Shown here piece by piece: positions 1-11,106 of a stretch of DNA of 64,000 nt; position 1 is the stretch's first letter, and the number at the start of each line of letters is the position of its first letter. Both the position numbers and the translations under genes were made by a program. The notes beneath the pieces are model-generated. The model made no database searches. It saw only the letters and a list, made by a program, of their open reading frames with translations, and had not been told where the DNA came from. The DNA comes from Dactylonectria macrodidyma (lineage: Eukaryota > Ascomycota > Sordariomycetes > Hypocreales > Nectriaceae): contig JAGMUV010000004.1 in NCBI GenBank assembly GCA_020744425.1, positions 3,100,001 through 3,164,000 of the forward strand, in the 5' to 3' direction.

Positions 1-2
1 GC

Positions 3-167
3 GACGGCTGCGACGAGGATGAACCTCACGATGCGTGTGAGATTGAGTTGAACGAGCACTACTTTGACGAGGACGGGCAGTGTGTTGCCTGTCGGAGGAA
101 GACGGAGTATCGGCGTCGGAGCAAGAGGATCGTGGAGAGGGGCGAGAAGGGAGGAGTAGAGGCCTGA
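3..167 (+). CDS. 3' end of an unrecognised gene (partial)
   Basis: An open frame enters from the left edge and ends at TGA 165-167, giving the last 54 residues of a protein. The piece is acidic at first (many Asp/Glu), has a Cys-x2-Cys pair (CVAC) and ends in a very basic stretch (RRKTEYRRRSKR). The other two plus-strand frames hit stops within about 50 bases, so this frame is the likely coding one. I do not recognise the family, and the piece is too short to assign a function. Confidence 0.45.
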   Translation, partial: DGCDEDEPHDACEIELNEHYFDEDGQCVACRRKTEYRRRSKRIVERGEKGGVEA

Positions 168-1222
168 CTTAAGGTGATGAAAGGGTGTCCGAGGTTGATA
201 GCGAAAGAGGTTGACAAATCGACAGTCGGATTGGTCATATCCGAGCCTGCCATGTGAGACCTATTCAGCCTTACCAAGAGTCAAGATTACGTTTAAATAA
301 AGACTGTGGTTGATCCCTGTGAATGTGACTTTACATCTTTATTGCTCGGGGTGGCACCACCGGCTGTCTGGGCGACTTACCTTGATCGAGAGTGCGATAA
401 AGATGCCGCCGCAGACGACCTTAAAACCAGGGACAAATGCTCCGGATCGTCTTGTCCTACGTACTGATTGGCTCAAGTGGCATCATGCCTCGAGGCTCGA
501 TTTGGGGTGATGTAATGATTCATTTCCTGCATCACGCCAGGGGCCGCAATACCTAACGTTATTGTTGCCGATTACCGAAAATCGCGCCCTCGGCACGCCT
601 TCCGAATATCTAGCTAGGGCCTTAACATCTCCCCTTTTATTGCCTTGGACAGAGCATGTCATTGGGCTTCTATTGGCCCTCTGCAGGGGAAAGCGCACGC
701 TATAGGCCTTAACCGAGAACCGAACAACGCCACAACTCCACATTCAGCTGCTCTTAATGCTTAGGAAGAAAAGAAACTATTCTGCACCAAATGGCTAGTT
801 TGTCAATAGTTTATCCAGCTCCTTCGTATTTGCTTCATATTTGTCCAGATGGGGAAGGGGCTCTATTGTAGCGCTGGTGCGCATCTAAGCCTTGTCCCTG
901 AAGCTAGCCCTTCCCAGCACTTTGTGGGCGAATCTGTATGTCCAGCAACCACTCGATGCACTTCCTCCTTCGACTTGTTTGGTGGTTTATACGAGCAGCG
1001 CTTACAAAATCCCACCAACGACTGCCGATCTAGGCTGTAGTTAACTTGGCATGTCGAATGCAATTAGCTCCCCCCTGACGTGAGCATGGAGAGAGACTGA
1101 TATGAAAAGAGGGAAATCCCTCTCCGTTTAGTTCGTGAAGGTCTCTCGTTTGTTGCCTCCGTCCCGCACCTTATACCAGCCATCCGCTGTGCAGCTGCTT
1201 CCAGCACGACAAACCCGTGAAG
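168..1222. other. Intergenic, no supported gene
   Basis: About 1 kb with only short overlapping open frames on both strands and no recognisable protein. It holds the 3' flank of the left gene and the promoter of the secreted-protein gene that starts at 1223. Confidence 0.5.
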
Positions 1223-2059
1223 ATGGCTCGCCATCTTGTCCACTCGCTTTTTGCAACTTCGCTTCTGAGCTCGCTGGCCATTGCAGGGCCATGTCACCCC
1301 TCTCACACCTATCCTGTGACGACTCCTACTCCCACCCCGACGCCTCCGGCCACCTGCGACTACACTCCGCAGCTTCCCTGTGACCCCAATCCTCCGTCGT
1401 TCTGCTTGCCCAACCCTGAGCCGGACTGCAGCTCCGATGGCTACAACCCCATCGTGAACGGCGACTTCGAGACGGGCAGCCTCTGCCCTTGGGTTCTCTC
1501 CGGGGACAATGAGGTTTGTGGCTACGTCGGCGGACCGGGCGCCGACGGCACCAACCACGCGTTCCGCACGCCGTTCAACGCCATGCGGGACAACGATTAC
1601 CTGGAGATGTACCAAGACATCAGGACGTGCGGGCGAGCGAAAGTCAAGTGCTATTACAGCTGGTACTACGACAAGTACTACAACTACTTCGGCTACGTGC
1701 CGTACCTGCGGATCTGGAACGGCAACGACAACGTCGGCAACCGGTACCCGGAGAGCTCAGACGATGCAGGCTACTTCCGCGACGTGGACACTATCACGTT
1801 CTATACGCCGGAGTCGGGCAGGGCGCGCATCTGGATCACGGCTCAGAGCCCTCAGGACAAATGTGTCGGCGACAACTGGTTCAGCATCGACGAGTTCCGC
1901 TGCTGGGCCGTCCCGGCTCCCTTGACCAACCCCGATCCCGATCCGGAGCCGACTCCCGAACCTACCCCCGAACCTACGCCTACGCCCCAGCCTACGCCTG
2001 ATCCCCAGCCAGTGCCTCGGATAAGAGACTTGAATCGGGCATTTACTCCCAATCATTAG
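1223..2059 (+). CDS. Secreted Pro/Thr-rich protein with a beta-sandwich (carbohydrate-binding-like) domain
   Basis: Single exon, 278 residues. The ATG at 1223 is chosen; the open frame also has an in-frame GTG at 1217. Residues 1-22 form a clear signal peptide (hydrophobic core LFATSLLSSLAIAG). A Thr-Pro linker and a short Cys-rich stretch follow. Residues about 75-230 form one compact domain that opens with the NGDFETG...W signature typical of CBM-like jelly-roll domains, is rich in Tyr/Trp and has several Cys. The tail carries tandem PTPEP-type repeats (about 1930-2010) and ends without an obvious GPI signal. The protein is probably exported, and may bind carbohydrate or the cell wall; that role is inferred from fold signature only. 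No catalytic motif is visible. Confidence 0.75.
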   Translation: MARHLVHSLFATSLLSSLAIAGPCHPSHTYPVTTPTPTPTPPATCDYTPQLPCDPNPPSFCLPNPEPDCSSDGYNPIVNGDFETGSLCPWVLSGDNEVCGYVGGPGADGTNHAFRTPFNAMRDNDYLEMYQDIRTCGRAKVKCYYSWYYDKYYNYFGYVPYLRIWNGNDNVGNRYPESSDDAGYFRDVDTITFYTPESGRARIWITAQSPQDKCVGDNWFSIDEFRCWAVPAPLTNPDPDPEPTPEPTPEPTPTPQPTPDPQPVPRIRDLNRAFTPNH

Positions 2060-5049
2060 TGCGGTGGCTTCGGGTTCGAGTACGAAGAGCGCCCCTATTT
2101 CTATTCACACGCATTAGATACATGACTCATGTGCAGATGCATTCACTTATCTAATATACTTCTCAATTTGTACAATAGACATAGAGGTGCCTTCTGAATA
2201 AACATACTCGGAGATGTGGACTGAAGTTGATGATACTTTCCTTATTAAAGACTAAGTTACGATATGTTATAATGTGTTAGTTCACCAAAAGCACAGTAAT
2301 TCCTAACACTGTTGTCTCTTGCTCAACACCGCTCCAAAATGTGTGCCAGGATAAACACATTCTGAATTCCCTGCCTTTCAGATTCCCGTAGCTACTCCAA
2401 CCGATAAACGCTGTTGGGGTAGACAGGACAGGTAAGAACAGCCATCAGACGAGGGGAACGGCATTTTGAAGACTTGGCACTCACATGTATGTCAAACATC
2501 AGTATAAACAGTTTTAAGATACATAATTAGTCGGGAAGACTGAGCTTAGTTGAGAAAACCCGCTAGTCAACCAATTGGTAGATAGCGAAGAGCGATTCCT
2601 AGGATATAGACGGAGTTAGATTATCAACTCAAAAATCATGGGAGAAGATCTTAAAAATCCAAGAGTGAGTAACGAAATTCGAGTAATATTGGGCTCGAAT
2701 AGTGCCCGATTCATTCCATCCAACACCTTCATTCGGCATCGCAACAAGTTCTCATAACGATGTACGTAAACCGTGACTGTTTCCTGAGGGTCGGGGAAGA
2801 CAGTGCCGCAATGCTCAGCTACGAAAGGCTGATGGATGTGGAATACATTAGCTGCGCGTGAGGCTATGACTGGGGATTGCCACTTGTTCTATAATTGTTT
2901 AAGTAACTGTGAGACAGAAATCGAAGTTGTGGAATGTTGTGCTGCTTGAAGGTTCACCTCACTTTGGGAGCTAAGAAGCCTGGTTCATGTCGGACGTACC
3001 CCGACCCCTGGTGTAAAGGACCCTTTCGGCGGTAAGTCAACAACAACTATCGACTTGACAGGCATATCAAGGTCGATCTTGAGAACTTTATCACCGAGCC
3101 TTTCCATTTTCATGGTCTAGAGCACGCCAAAGCATCAAAATCCTAGGCTTGTTAAAACATTGAGTAAAGAGATAAAGTGAATTTGTAAATGTAGCTGATC
3201 GAGAAGTGCTCAAAGCACTAGCTATGGACTGCCTTGAGTGTTGTCTTAATGCAGCAGTTGACGCAGCAGTTGGCTTCATAGAATTTTCCTGCTAACATTA
3301 ATATGGAAAACTAGAATCTTTACTCACTGCTGGGCTTCAATTCATAGTTCTGAGCCGTACTGGGTAAGACACCATCCCGATCTCAGATATTTTATACATG
3401 ACAAGACTGTTGTAGAGAGATATTGCTAAAACGAACACCGCCTTGTCGTATATTTACATACATGTGCTCTAAGATAACATGTTTGCTTCGATTGGCAGCT
3501 AGCAGTATGGAAACATAAGACGCAAAGAATACCCGAATAGCATATTTTGTCGCTATTGCTTGTTAGTCTGCAGCACGGGAAAGAGTATGCCTATTTGGAT
3601 GCGTAGCTCAAATCGGCATTAGCAGCGCGAGAGAAGAATGCGATGCAGACGATACCCTGTTGATTTTATCTCGAATAAAAGTGTACGAGCGAGATATGGG
3701 ACTGGTACCATCAAGTTGCTGGACCTTGGGGTGTCAAAGTTGGCACCCCTTTGTCTACAACATATTCGGAATCGAAGGCGTCTGGCACGCAATCGGCATG
3801 CTGAACCGCGAGTGTGCGGCTGATGCGGCGAACCTGGTTGCCATGCAGCTTCACAATATCAGCACAATATGTAGGATGTGAGTGTTTGAGCCACTGTAAG
3901 ATGAATGATGACTGATGCTTTCGTCAAGTTCAATGGAGGCAAAATAGCTGGATCGCGAATCGCATTGGTAGGGTTCAGGGATGGAAATGGACTCCATCTA
4001 CGATCTAACGGCCCGGAACGGTTTGAGCTGGAAGGCTGAAACGGCAGATTGAATCCAGTGGAGTAATGTGCAAATTTATCACAGAAATGTCGCATTTCTT
4101 GATGTTAGCAGGGCGTTTGTGGAATCTGGAGAGCTGGTGACACGGCGAGGTGGTATGCATGTACAAGCAGCTGCCCGATTCAGGACTCGAGGATTTCTCT
4201 CATGATGCAGCTGACCGACTATATACATGGCGTCGCACAACAACGGTTGAACGACGCACCTCTCACCTCCAAACGCCCGCCAAAAAGTCGGTGACAGCAC
4301 CGAGTCGAGACGCACTTGTAACAACGTCGATGTTGGGTTTAAACGTGGGGATCCATCATTAGCTCCCAGCGCGAGCAAACCAGGCCCAACCATACAGCCA
4401 ACGATCCTACTTAAAAACCAACCAACAATTCAATGGCGGTAGCCAGTACGATAAATGAAATACCCACTACAGCTAGGATCCCCGCAAGATTCGCCCAGTG
4501 AGGAATAGGGCCAATATGCCAGGTGACTGGGGCGCCGCAACTTTTACTCAAACAGGCAATGTGTTGGACGTGCTAGCGGCGTTGGAATCGAGCAAAACGC
4601 ACTGATGGTTGATGCCAATGCCGAGGCTCAAACGCATGTGGCGGACGAAAGAAATGGTTGACGCAGGTGGGTTCAAAGGAAGAGGAGAAAAAAGCCTATG
4701 GAAAAGGAAAGCCGCCATTCCGTTCTTGGGCTTGCATGCGAAATCATCGACGTCAGAAGGTGCTCCATGTTTTGAGGGGGGTTGCTTGGAGTTTTAGTTG
4801 CTTTGGGGGGGTTCCTTCAGACCGGAGATACGTTGCTTTCGTCTTCTTGTCAATATGACGCCGCTTCTTCATGTTACTGTTGGCTCGCCAGGGTTTCCAT
4901 GATTGCATTCTCTTTGGATGAACCGTCGCCCTCCCCCCCCCTCACCTACTTGAGAGATCTCTCGCAGTTTATATAAATATACCACAACTCTTTCCCTGGA
5001 GCTTTGCAGTTCCCGATTTATCATTTTCGGCATTTTTTTTTTTTTGCGA
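2060..5049. other. Intergenic, about 3 kb, no supported gene
   Basis: AT-rich patches (about 2100-2300, 2500-2720, 3300-3500) and only short open frames, none with a recognisable family. The right end is the promoter of the hydrolase at 5050: a long C-tract near 4930, a TATA box and a poly-T run at 5033-5045. Confidence 0.5.
4970..4976 (+). promoter_or_regulatory. TATA box
   Basis: TATATAA lies 74 bases before the ATG at 5050. Transcription would then start near 5000, which makes 5050 a plausible first ATG. Confidence 0.5.
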
Positions 5050-6703
5050 ATGGCACCTTGCGACCAGCAGTCGGATGGGAGCATACGAGCAGCGACACTT
5101 GCAAAACCACCACCCTCGCCATCGCCACCTTCACCGTCTGCAGCATCTGCTTCCCCTTCGGACCACTCTCGCAGGATGAAGACTGCGACAGCGCTTAAGA
5201 CGGCGTGGGCCTCGCTGCCGCTGCTGCCGCTCGTGGTGCGCGTGTCGCTGCTGCACATGCTCCAGCTCTCGGACGCAGCCGAGTATCTCGACCTGCGCAG
5301 CTCGCTGCTGGTAGCCGTGGTGCGCGCGCTGCTGGTGCCGTCGAGGCCACGCAGCATCACCGACGTGCAACGGTTCTCGACGCGCGACGACAGCGGCCCG
5401 CGGGGAACCATCTGGGTCAGCCGGTACGCTTCGCCGCCGCCGCCGGAGACGGGCGTGCGCGACGCCCTCATCGAGACGGTGGAGCGGCTGGCGGCCGGTC
5501 GGACGCCGGTGCCGGTGCCGGACCTCGTCGACGTTGAGGCCGAGTGGACCGGACACCGCCCCGGAGCGGCGCGCGACTCGGCGTTGCCAGCCATCTCGGA
5601 GCGCGAGCGGTACCACGGCATGATGGCCGAGTGCTCGACGCCGACGACGGTGCTGTACCTGCACGGCGGCGCCTACTATCTCTGCGACCCGTCGACGCAC
5701 CGGCCGACAACCCGGAAGCTGGCCAAGCTGACGGGCGGCCGATGCTACTCGGTCCGCTATCGCCTCGCTCCGAAGCACCCGTTCCCGTCGGCTCTGCTGG
5801 ATGCCCTCGTGTCGTACTTGACGCTGTTGTACCCGCCCCCGGACGCCTATCATGATCCCGTGCAACCGGAGCACATTGTGATTGCCGGTGATAGGTATGT
5901 TTTTTCTTTCTTTTGAATGCTGGATATCTAATTACTTCCATTTTCGTGTCTTACATGTGCCATGGCGCTGACTTGAGATACCCTCATCAAGCGCCGGTGG
6001 CAACCTCGCCCTGGCCCTTCTCCAGCTCCTCATGGAGCTCCGCAAGCAAGACTCCCCCATCATGTGGCACGGCGAGCTGCGTCTGGTGCCGCTCCCCGCG
6101 GGCGTGGCCGTCAACTCGCCATGGCTCGACATGACACAGAGCGCACCGACATGGGACGAGTCCACGCCGACGCCGTACGACTTCCTGCCCAAGCCCGAAT
6201 CGCTCGGCCGGCTCGCCGTCCCGCCGTGCGACATCTGGCCGGCCTCGCCGCCGCGCAAGAGCATCTACGTGGCCGACGCGCTGCTGCCGCACCCGCTGGC
6301 GTCGCTCGTCATGGCCCGCAGCTGGAAGGGCGCGCCGCCTATCTACATCTGCGCCGGCTGGGAGATTCTCGCCTGGGAGGCCAAGTACTTGGCGCGCAAG
6401 CTCGAGGCCGATGGAGTGGCTGTCGTCTTCGAGGAGTACGAGGCCATGCCGCACTGCTTCGCGCTGCTGCTGCGCAATGCCCCGTCGACTGGCCGGTGCT
6501 ACGACGGCTGGGCTGGCTTCATCCGTGCTGTCGTCGAAGATCCTACGGCTATTGCCCCGACTGCCGTATGCGTCAAGGCCCGGACGCTGGACGAGGAGCC
6601 GCTCCGCTTCGACGAACTGTGCAGCGTCACCGACGAAGAGATGCGCCAGCGGGTCCTGCTCAAGGCGGAAGAGGTTCCGGCCATGTCTGTGGCGAAGCTG
6701 TGA
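5050..6703 (+). CDS. HSL-type alpha/beta hydrolase (esterase/lipase-like), two exons
   Basis: Exons 5050-5894 and 5992-6703 give 518 residues. The intron 5895-5991 (GTATGT...AAG) splits the Ser codon of the nucleophile elbow: GGT GAT AG|C GCC GGT GGC reads GDSAGG. The oxyanion motif HGGAYY lies near residue 205, the nucleophile is Ser about 282, and the likely catalytic His is in MPHCF near the C-terminus. The usual acidic partner falls in AGWEILAWE, where a Glu stands where many HSL members have Asp. An N-terminal hydrophobic stretch (LPLLPLVVRVSLLHML) could be a membrane anchor. The ATG at 5176 is an alternative start that skips a Pro/Ser-rich leader. The family hydrolyses carboxyl esters; the substrate here is unknown. 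Confidence 0.85.
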
Positions 6704-7367
6704 CGGAGTTGGTTTTGAAGCGAATGAGGGAAGCTTCAACTGCACAGGGGAACCGTGTCGACATTTCTAGTGGATAGTTGTTTCAACGCGGCAGACGTTG
6801 GATGGATTGGTTGTTTCATGAACCCGGCGTTGGCACGGATCGATCGGACTTGGCGGCGTACTTTGCGTACAGTAATAGTGAGCATTTTCCTGATGTGCAT
6901 ACGACACCATATATACATACATAAGGATATACTGGAACTTACGTTGTGTATTTAATTAGACTGAATTAGCTCTGTTTGAACTTATTGACTTTATGTCTAG
7001 CAAAGGGAGAGCTTGTTCATCACCCTGTCTAAGTGCAATCCCCGTTACTAGCCATTGTACCACAAAGCATACTCTTCCTTCTGAATTCTAGGTAATCCTC
7101 TCACTTAATTGGACATTGCAAAGTACTCTGTAATAATAGACTCATTTACTTTCGAGTAACATCTAGCAAACAACAGTTGGAGGTCATCCAGCTCGACAAA
7201 GCCCCGGCTCCACCCACCCCCACGAGCTGGAGTAACCAGCTACCCCCCACCAAGAAAGTCTTCCCTTGTTCCCGAGCTCTAGCTTCCAACCTCGTCCCAC
7301 CTTCTTCCATCTCTCAACACCATCACCAACAGCTACTCGTCCAATTGAGTCGCTCGCACACACCGCC
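6704..7367. other. Intergenic between two plus-strand genes
   Basis: AT-rich 3' flank of the hydrolase, then a pyrimidine-rich leader (about 7200-7360) just before the next start codon. No gene seen. Confidence 0.5.
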
Positions 7368-8921
7368 ATGGAACGCCACAAGCAGGCCGTCAGCAAGATC
7401 GCCGCGGCGGTGCGCGGCTTCTTCGACCGGCGCGAGCCCTACCGCGTCTTCCACGGCTCGACCAACAGCACCCGGCCGCAGCGGCAGACCCGGGCCGTCG
7501 ACATCAGCGCCCTCACCGGCGTCTTGCGCGTCGACACTGCGACTAGAACCGCACTCGTCGAGCCTAACGTCCCCATGGACCGCCTCGTCGAGTCGACTCT
7601 CCGTCATGGCCTCGTTCCTCCCGTCGTCATGGAGTTCCCCGGCATCACCGCAGGCGGCGGCTTCGCGGGCACAGCGGGCGAGAGCTCGTCCTTTAAGCAC
7701 GGCTTCTTCAACGATACGATCAACGAGGTGGAAATGGTGCTCGGCAACGGCGACGTCGTCACGGCCTCCCCGCGCGAGCGGCCCGACCTGTTCCGCGGGG
7801 CGGCCGGCGCCGTCGGCACCCTCGGCATCACGACGCTCATCGAGCTGCAGCTTATCGAGGCCAAGAAGTTCGTCAAGACCACCTACCACCGCACCAGCAG
7901 CGTCGCCGAAGCCGTCGCCCGCGTCCGCGCCGAGACGGAGAACCCGGCCAACGACTACGTCGACGGCATCCTCTTCTCCAAGGACCACGGAGTCATCGTC
8001 ACCGGCGAGCTCACCGACGAGAAGCCCGCCGACCGACCCGTCCAGACCTTCAGCGGCGCCTGGGACCCGTGGTACTACCTCCACGTCCGAGACCGCACCC
8101 GCAACGTTTCCTCCGCCGGGCCCGCCGCCTTCACCCAGCCGTCCGAATCTCCGTCCCCCGTCGACTACATCCCGCTCTCCGAATACCTCTTCCGCTACGA
8201 CCGCGGCGGCTTCTGGGTCGGCGCCGCCGCTTTTAACTACTTCAAGGGCGTGCCCTTCAACCGCTTCTTCCGCTGGTTCCTCGACGACTTCTTGCACACC
8301 CGCATGCTGTACCGCGCCCTCCACGGCTCCGGCGAGTCGGCTCGCTTCATCGTCCAGGACCTCGGCCTGCCCTACCGCACCGCCGAGGCCTTTGTCGACT
8401 ACACCGCCGCCGAGTTCGACATCTGGCCCCTCTGGCTGTGCCCGCTAAAACAGACGCCGCCCCCGACCTTCCATCCGCACACCGGCGAGACTGAAACTGC
8501 CCCCGACGGCACCGTCTCCACGCCACCCTCGCTCAACATCGGCCTCTGGGGCTGGGGCCCCTCCGACCCGGACGCCTTCGTTGCCAAGAACCTCGCCCTG
8601 GAAGCCAAGCTCGCCGAGTTGGGCGGCATGAAATGGCTCTACGCGCACACCTACTACGCCGAAGACGACTTCTGGAAGCTGTACAACAATCGTCCCTGGT
8701 ACGACGCTCTGCGCGAAAAGTACCACGCTACCACGCTGCCCACCGTCTACAACAAGGTCAAGGTCGACGTCGAAGCCCGCGCGGAGGAACGCCGCCGCTT
8801 CAAGCAGTCCCTCAAGGGCCGTCGGCCGTTTGGCGGCCTGTACGGCATCTGGAAGGGCATCAAGAGCAAGGACTACATGTTGCACCGAAAGGCCGAATGG
8901 AAATACAAGGAGAAGAAGTAG
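7368..8921 (+). CDS. FAD-binding oxidoreductase, delta(24)-sterol reductase (DHCR24)-like
   Basis: Single exon, 517 residues. The ATG at 7368 sits in CACCGCCATGG, a strong fungal start context; the upstream extension of the open frame has no ATG. The N-terminal half is a PCMH-type FAD domain: an entry strand near RVFHGSTNS, then LVEPNVPMDRLV, then ITAGGGFAGTAGESSS followed by KHGFF, the layout seen in DHCR24/Diminuto proteins. The C-terminal half has the family's YAHTYY and W-rich blocks. DHCR24 enzymes reduce the C24 double bond of sterols with NADPH, usually on the ER. No N-terminal membrane anchor is visible here, so the exact substrate is uncertain. It converges on HMG-CoA synthase, another sterol-pathway gene. 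Confidence 0.8.
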   Translation: MERHKQAVSKIAAAVRGFFDRREPYRVFHGSTNSTRPQRQTRAVDISALTGVLRVDTATRTALVEPNVPMDRLVESTLRHGLVPPVVMEFPGITAGGGFAGTAGESSSFKHGFFNDTINEVEMVLGNGDVVTASPRERPDLFRGAAGAVGTLGITTLIELQLIEAKKFVKTTYHRTSSVAEAVARVRAETENPANDYVDGILFSKDHGVIVTGELTDEKPADRPVQTFSGAWDPWYYLHVRDRTRNVSSAGPAAFTQPSESPSPVDYIPLSEYLFRYDRGGFWVGAAAFNYFKGVPFNRFFRWFLDDFLHTRMLYRALHGSGESARFIVQDLGLPYRTAEAFVDYTAAEFDIWPLWLCPLKQTPPPTFHPHTGETETAPDGTVSTPPSLNIGLWGWGPSDPDAFVAKNLALEAKLAELGGMKWLYAHTYYAEDDFWKLYNNRPWYDALREKYHATTLPTVYNKVKVDVEARAEERRRFKQSLKGRRPFGGLYGIWKGIKSKDYMLHRKAEWKYKEKK

Positions 8922-9395
8922 AAATGTGGAGTTGATGCCCTGGATGATTTGAACGAATCATATTAATTAAAGGCGACGGAAGGTGGAGGAGTCTGCTGTC
9001 CGTTACGACGTATGTGAAAAAGAACTGGGTCGCGGCCTTGTTGGGATTGTGTAGAACATACAATACTTAGAAAGTCACTGACTGGGGAGCGCCGGGACCC
9101 CGGTATTTACACAAGCCGGTGGCAATATTGTCACCACAGCGGCTCAATTAAAGGACCGAGGCGCAAACCCCCTCTGTGTGCGTGCAAGTCTATCGTCGTC
9201 ATCAAATAGCTGCGGATCGCCTCCCGATGCATCTATTTCCTCCGTCAAAAGTCGTCATGGTGTACGTGATGGCCCCCGAGGCCTGGCAGCGTTGGGCACA
9301 ATAACCAGGCCAACTAAGCAAAAATAAAATATCCCCTTAAGGGAGAAACGATGGGACGAGAAGCGGAAGGGTCATCATCAAGCGTTAGGGCAAAT
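8922..9395. other. Convergent 3' intergenic region
   Basis: Lies between the stops of two converging genes. It holds only 3' flanks; no gene or repeat seen. Confidence 0.5.
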
Positions 9396-11106
9396 TTATG
9401 CCTGGATGGCATACTCTCGCTTGAACATGTCGTCGACTTTGGTCAAGTAGTAGGTGCCGGGGACGATGGTGGAAATTTCGCCCTTGGGGATGAAGTCCTT
9501 CCGAAGGTGAGCCTGCTTTCGGAGGTCGCACATCTACACGCTCAATTAGTCTTTATTCACTAGGCATGGTGGAGATTATACTTACGTGCTCGTAGGTCGA
9601 GGGAGGGACGGCACGGCGGGCCTCAAGACGGGCGGGGAGATCCAGGGCAGTAGAGATGTTCTCGATGCTTCCGTTGATGCGGAAGGACATGAAGCTGGCA
9701 GCCAGGCCGGAGCCGTAGCTGAAAAGACCAACGCGCTTGCCCTCAAGAGCCTTGTTGTCGACCATGCTAATCAAGCTAGCAAGTCCACCCCAGACGCTGC
9801 CGCAGTACATGTTACCGCAAAGGGTGGCGACCTGGATGCCGGGGCTGACGCGCTCCTGGAAGCGCTTCTTGGTGAGGCCCATGAAGGTCTTCTCGACAGC
9901 CTTGTCGGTGAGGGACTTCTCGTAGTCCATGTCGCGCAGCTCGGGGGCGACCTCGGCAAAGGCCGGTGAGTCGGCGTTGGCAAGGTAGTCGTGGTAGAGG
10001 AGGCGAGCGTACGACTTCTGGACAAGCTTGCAGGTAGGGGCGTGGAAGGCCAGGTAGTCGAAGCGGTCGAGGCTGGTTTTGGAGGGGTCGGTGCCGTTGG
10101 TGGCGCCGTTGGTAGACTGCTTGGCCTCGCGCTTGCAGTATGCACGGTACGAGGCATCGAGGGCCTTGGTGTAGCAGGTAAGGGAGTAGTGGCCGTCAAC
10201 GTAGGGGTACTCGCTGGTCAGGTCAGGCTTGTAGAAGTCGTAGGAGTGCTGCATGTATGAGCCTCGCAGACCGGGCTCCATGACAATGGGAGCGTTGGGG
10301 CCAATGAGGAGGGCGACAGCGCCAGCACCACCGGTGGGGCGAGCGTTGCCCTTGGCGTAGAGAGCAATGTCACCAGCGATGACAATGCCGTCGCGGCCGT
10401 CCCAGGCGGAGCTCTCGATCCAGTTGATGGTGTTGAAGACGGCGTTGGTGCCGCCGTAGCAGGCGTTGATGGTGTCGACACCCTCAATGTCGGTGTTGTC
10501 GCCAAAGAGCTGCATAAGAACAGACTTGACCGACTTGGACTTGTCCAGGAGAGTCTCGGTGCCGACCTCGAGGCGACCAATGGAGTTGGTGTCGATCTTG
10601 TACTTCTTGAGGAGGTTGGAGGTGGCGGTCAGGGCGAACGAGTAAATGTCTGCAAGATACCCATGTCAGTTGGGTTTGCCCGGGATTGAGATTGAGACAT
10701 TGGGAGCTTGAGGCCCAGTCTCGCAAGTAGTAGAGTGGAAAGACATACCCTCGCGATCGTCGCAGAAGCTCATCTTGGTCTGGCCCAGGCCAATGGTGTA
10801 CTTGCCGGAGCTGACGCCATCGAACTTCTCGAGTTCAGTCTGCTCGACATACTAAATTTGAGGAAAACGCGGTGATTAGCGAGCGTTCAGAGCAGTCAAA
10901 TGCCTTGAGGAGGGGTAAAAAAAAAAGTTGATGTGGGTGGATGAGGGGCACACGACACAGGCGTCAACGCAACACAAGGGCCCTGGGCTGCGATGCGTTT
11001 CTGAGGGGTTGTGGTCCAGGGCACGGGGCAGAAGGAGAACCCTTACCTGACTGGGGAAGTAGATCTCAATGGCCTTGATGCCAATGTTCTGGGGTCGGGA
11101 GGCCAT
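9396..11106 (-). CDS. ERG13: Hydroxymethylglutaryl-CoA synthase, four exons
   Basis: Exons (minus strand) 11047-11106, 10749-10851, 9586-10649 and 9396-9533 give 454 residues, the normal length for fungal HMG-CoA synthase. Introns are 195, 99 and 52 bp, all GT-AG. The enzyme condenses acetyl-CoA with acetoacetyl-CoA at the start of the mevalonate pathway for sterols and isoprenoids. Conserved catalytic residues are visible: Glu86 in [15 protein letters not shown], the nucleophile Cys118 in NACYGGTNA, and His257 in [12 protein letters not shown]. The [15 protein letters not shown] block and the KREYAIQA end are also typical. The protein is cytosolic in this family. Confidence 0.96.

Noticed and set aside
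3091..3279. A 62-codon minus-strand frame in an AT-rich patch
   Set aside because: Short, low in complexity and without a recognised domain; it could be a transposon scrap, but nothing supports this.
7177..8448. A 423-codon plus-strand frame and a 333-codon minus-strand frame (7323-8324) over the FAD oxidoreductase
   Set aside because: Both are shadow frames of a GC-rich coding exon; their translations are Ser/Arg/Pro or Val/Asp/Gly rich without any domain, while the third frame is a clear DHCR24-like protein.
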